A DNA stretch of 5,195 bases, taken from the NCBI GenBank assembly GCA_964491375.1, contig CAZBGL010000245.1:1-5195 (forward strand), given 5' to 3'. The notes under the pieces are model-generated. The model worked only from the letters and a program-made list of their open reading frames with translations. It was not told the DNA's origin and ran no database searches. This DNA is from CAZBGL01 sp964491375 (lineage in GTDB: Bacteria > Desulfobacterota > Deferrisomatia > Deferrisomatales > Deferrisomataceae). This document shows, one piece after another, positions 4,878-5,195 of this stretch (the stretch's first letter is position 1; every line of letters begins with the position of its first letter). Both the position numbers and the translations under genes were made by a program.

Positions 4878-5195
4878 CGAGCCGGCGGAGGCGGGTGCTC
4901 GCGTTCCTCTGTCTGCTCCTTCCCGCATCCCTGCTGTGGGCCGCGGGCACGGGCAGCTCCGGCCTGGGCCTCGCGGACCTCCTTCGGGCCCTGGCCGGGG
5001 CCGCAGGGCTCGCGTCGCCCGATCTGGATCCCGTGGACCGGGCGATCCTGCTGGACGTTCGCCTGTCGCGCGTGGTGCTCGCCGCCCTCGTGGGCGGGGG
5101 GCTTGCGTGCGCAGGGGTGGTCTTCCAGGGGATCCTGCTCAACCCCTTGGCCGATCCGTACACGGTGGGGGTGTCCGCCGGGGCCGCCCTGGGCG
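4874..5195 (+). CDS. FecCD/BtuC-family ABC importer permease, N-terminal part (3' truncated)
   Basis: The first 107 codons are visible; the gene runs off the window end. The proposed start GTG 4874 overlaps the methyltransferase stop (GTGA); no strong ribosome site is seen in front, so translation probably depends on coupling. A basic N-terminus (TSRRRRV) leads into a first membrane segment (about 8-26) and a linker. The FecCD signature then follows: DVRLSRVVLAALVGGG (61-76), VVFQGILLNPLADPYTVGVSAGAALG (82-107). The LNPLADPY..GVSAGA block is the best conserved part of this family. These permeases import vitamin B12 (BtuC), ferric siderophores, haem or cobalt chelates together with an ATPase and a binding protein, which would be expected just downstream. 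Its position directly behind a corrin methyltransferase favours a corrinoid or cobalt-related substrate, but an iron-chelate substrate remains possible. Confidence 0.9.
   Translation, partial: MTSRRRRVLAFLCLLLPASLLWAAGTGSSGLGLADLLRALAGAAGLASPDLDPVDRAILLDVRLSRVVLAALVGGGLACAGVVFQGILLNPLADPYTVGVSAGAALG

Overview
The window is a very GC-rich bacterial segment in which coding frames show strong G/C preference at third codon positions. It holds six genes, two of them cut by the window edges, and one unusual 0.9-kb gene-free stretch. The gene content suggests a high-GC, Desulfobacterota-like (former delta-proteobacterial) genome: an RNase D-type HRDC protein, a small ABM-domain protein, a bacterial class II-like deacetylase, and a cobalamin methyltransferase beside a FecCD-type permease. 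That assignment is an impression from protein character and gene order, not a search result.

Left part (1-857, + strand). The 3' end of an RNase D-like gene stops at 513. It is followed by a compact junction carrying overlapping hairpins and a possible sigma70-type promoter, then a 94-codon antibiotic-biosynthesis-monooxygenase (ABM) fold gene at 573-857. A histone-deacetylase-superfamily gene (837-1628, - strand) converges on it, and the two coding regions overlap by 21 bp.

Middle (1629-2533). This stretch lies between the divergent starts of the deacetylase and the ABC transporter ATPase and contains no credible gene. It holds at least two long copies and one partial copy of a degenerate repeat, with several exact 12-15 nt blocks in the same order and near-identical spacing. 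Spacing differences that are not multiples of three, and a marked excess of T over A on the + strand, argue for a non-coding repeat.

Right part (2534-5195, + strand). Four tightly packed genes look like one operon: an ABC-2 exporter ATPase, its membrane partner (ATGA overlap), precorrin-2/cobalt-factor-II C20-methyltransferase (20-bp gap) and the start of a FecCD/BtuC-type permease (GTGA overlap, cut at the window end). The last two fit corrinoid synthesis and corrinoid or metal-chelate uptake. The exporter pair at the head of the operon has no assigned substrate, and its coupling to cobalamin functions is the most interesting functional hint here. No complete new system is evident; the repeat block and the exporter-cobalamin linkage are the points that merit follow-up.
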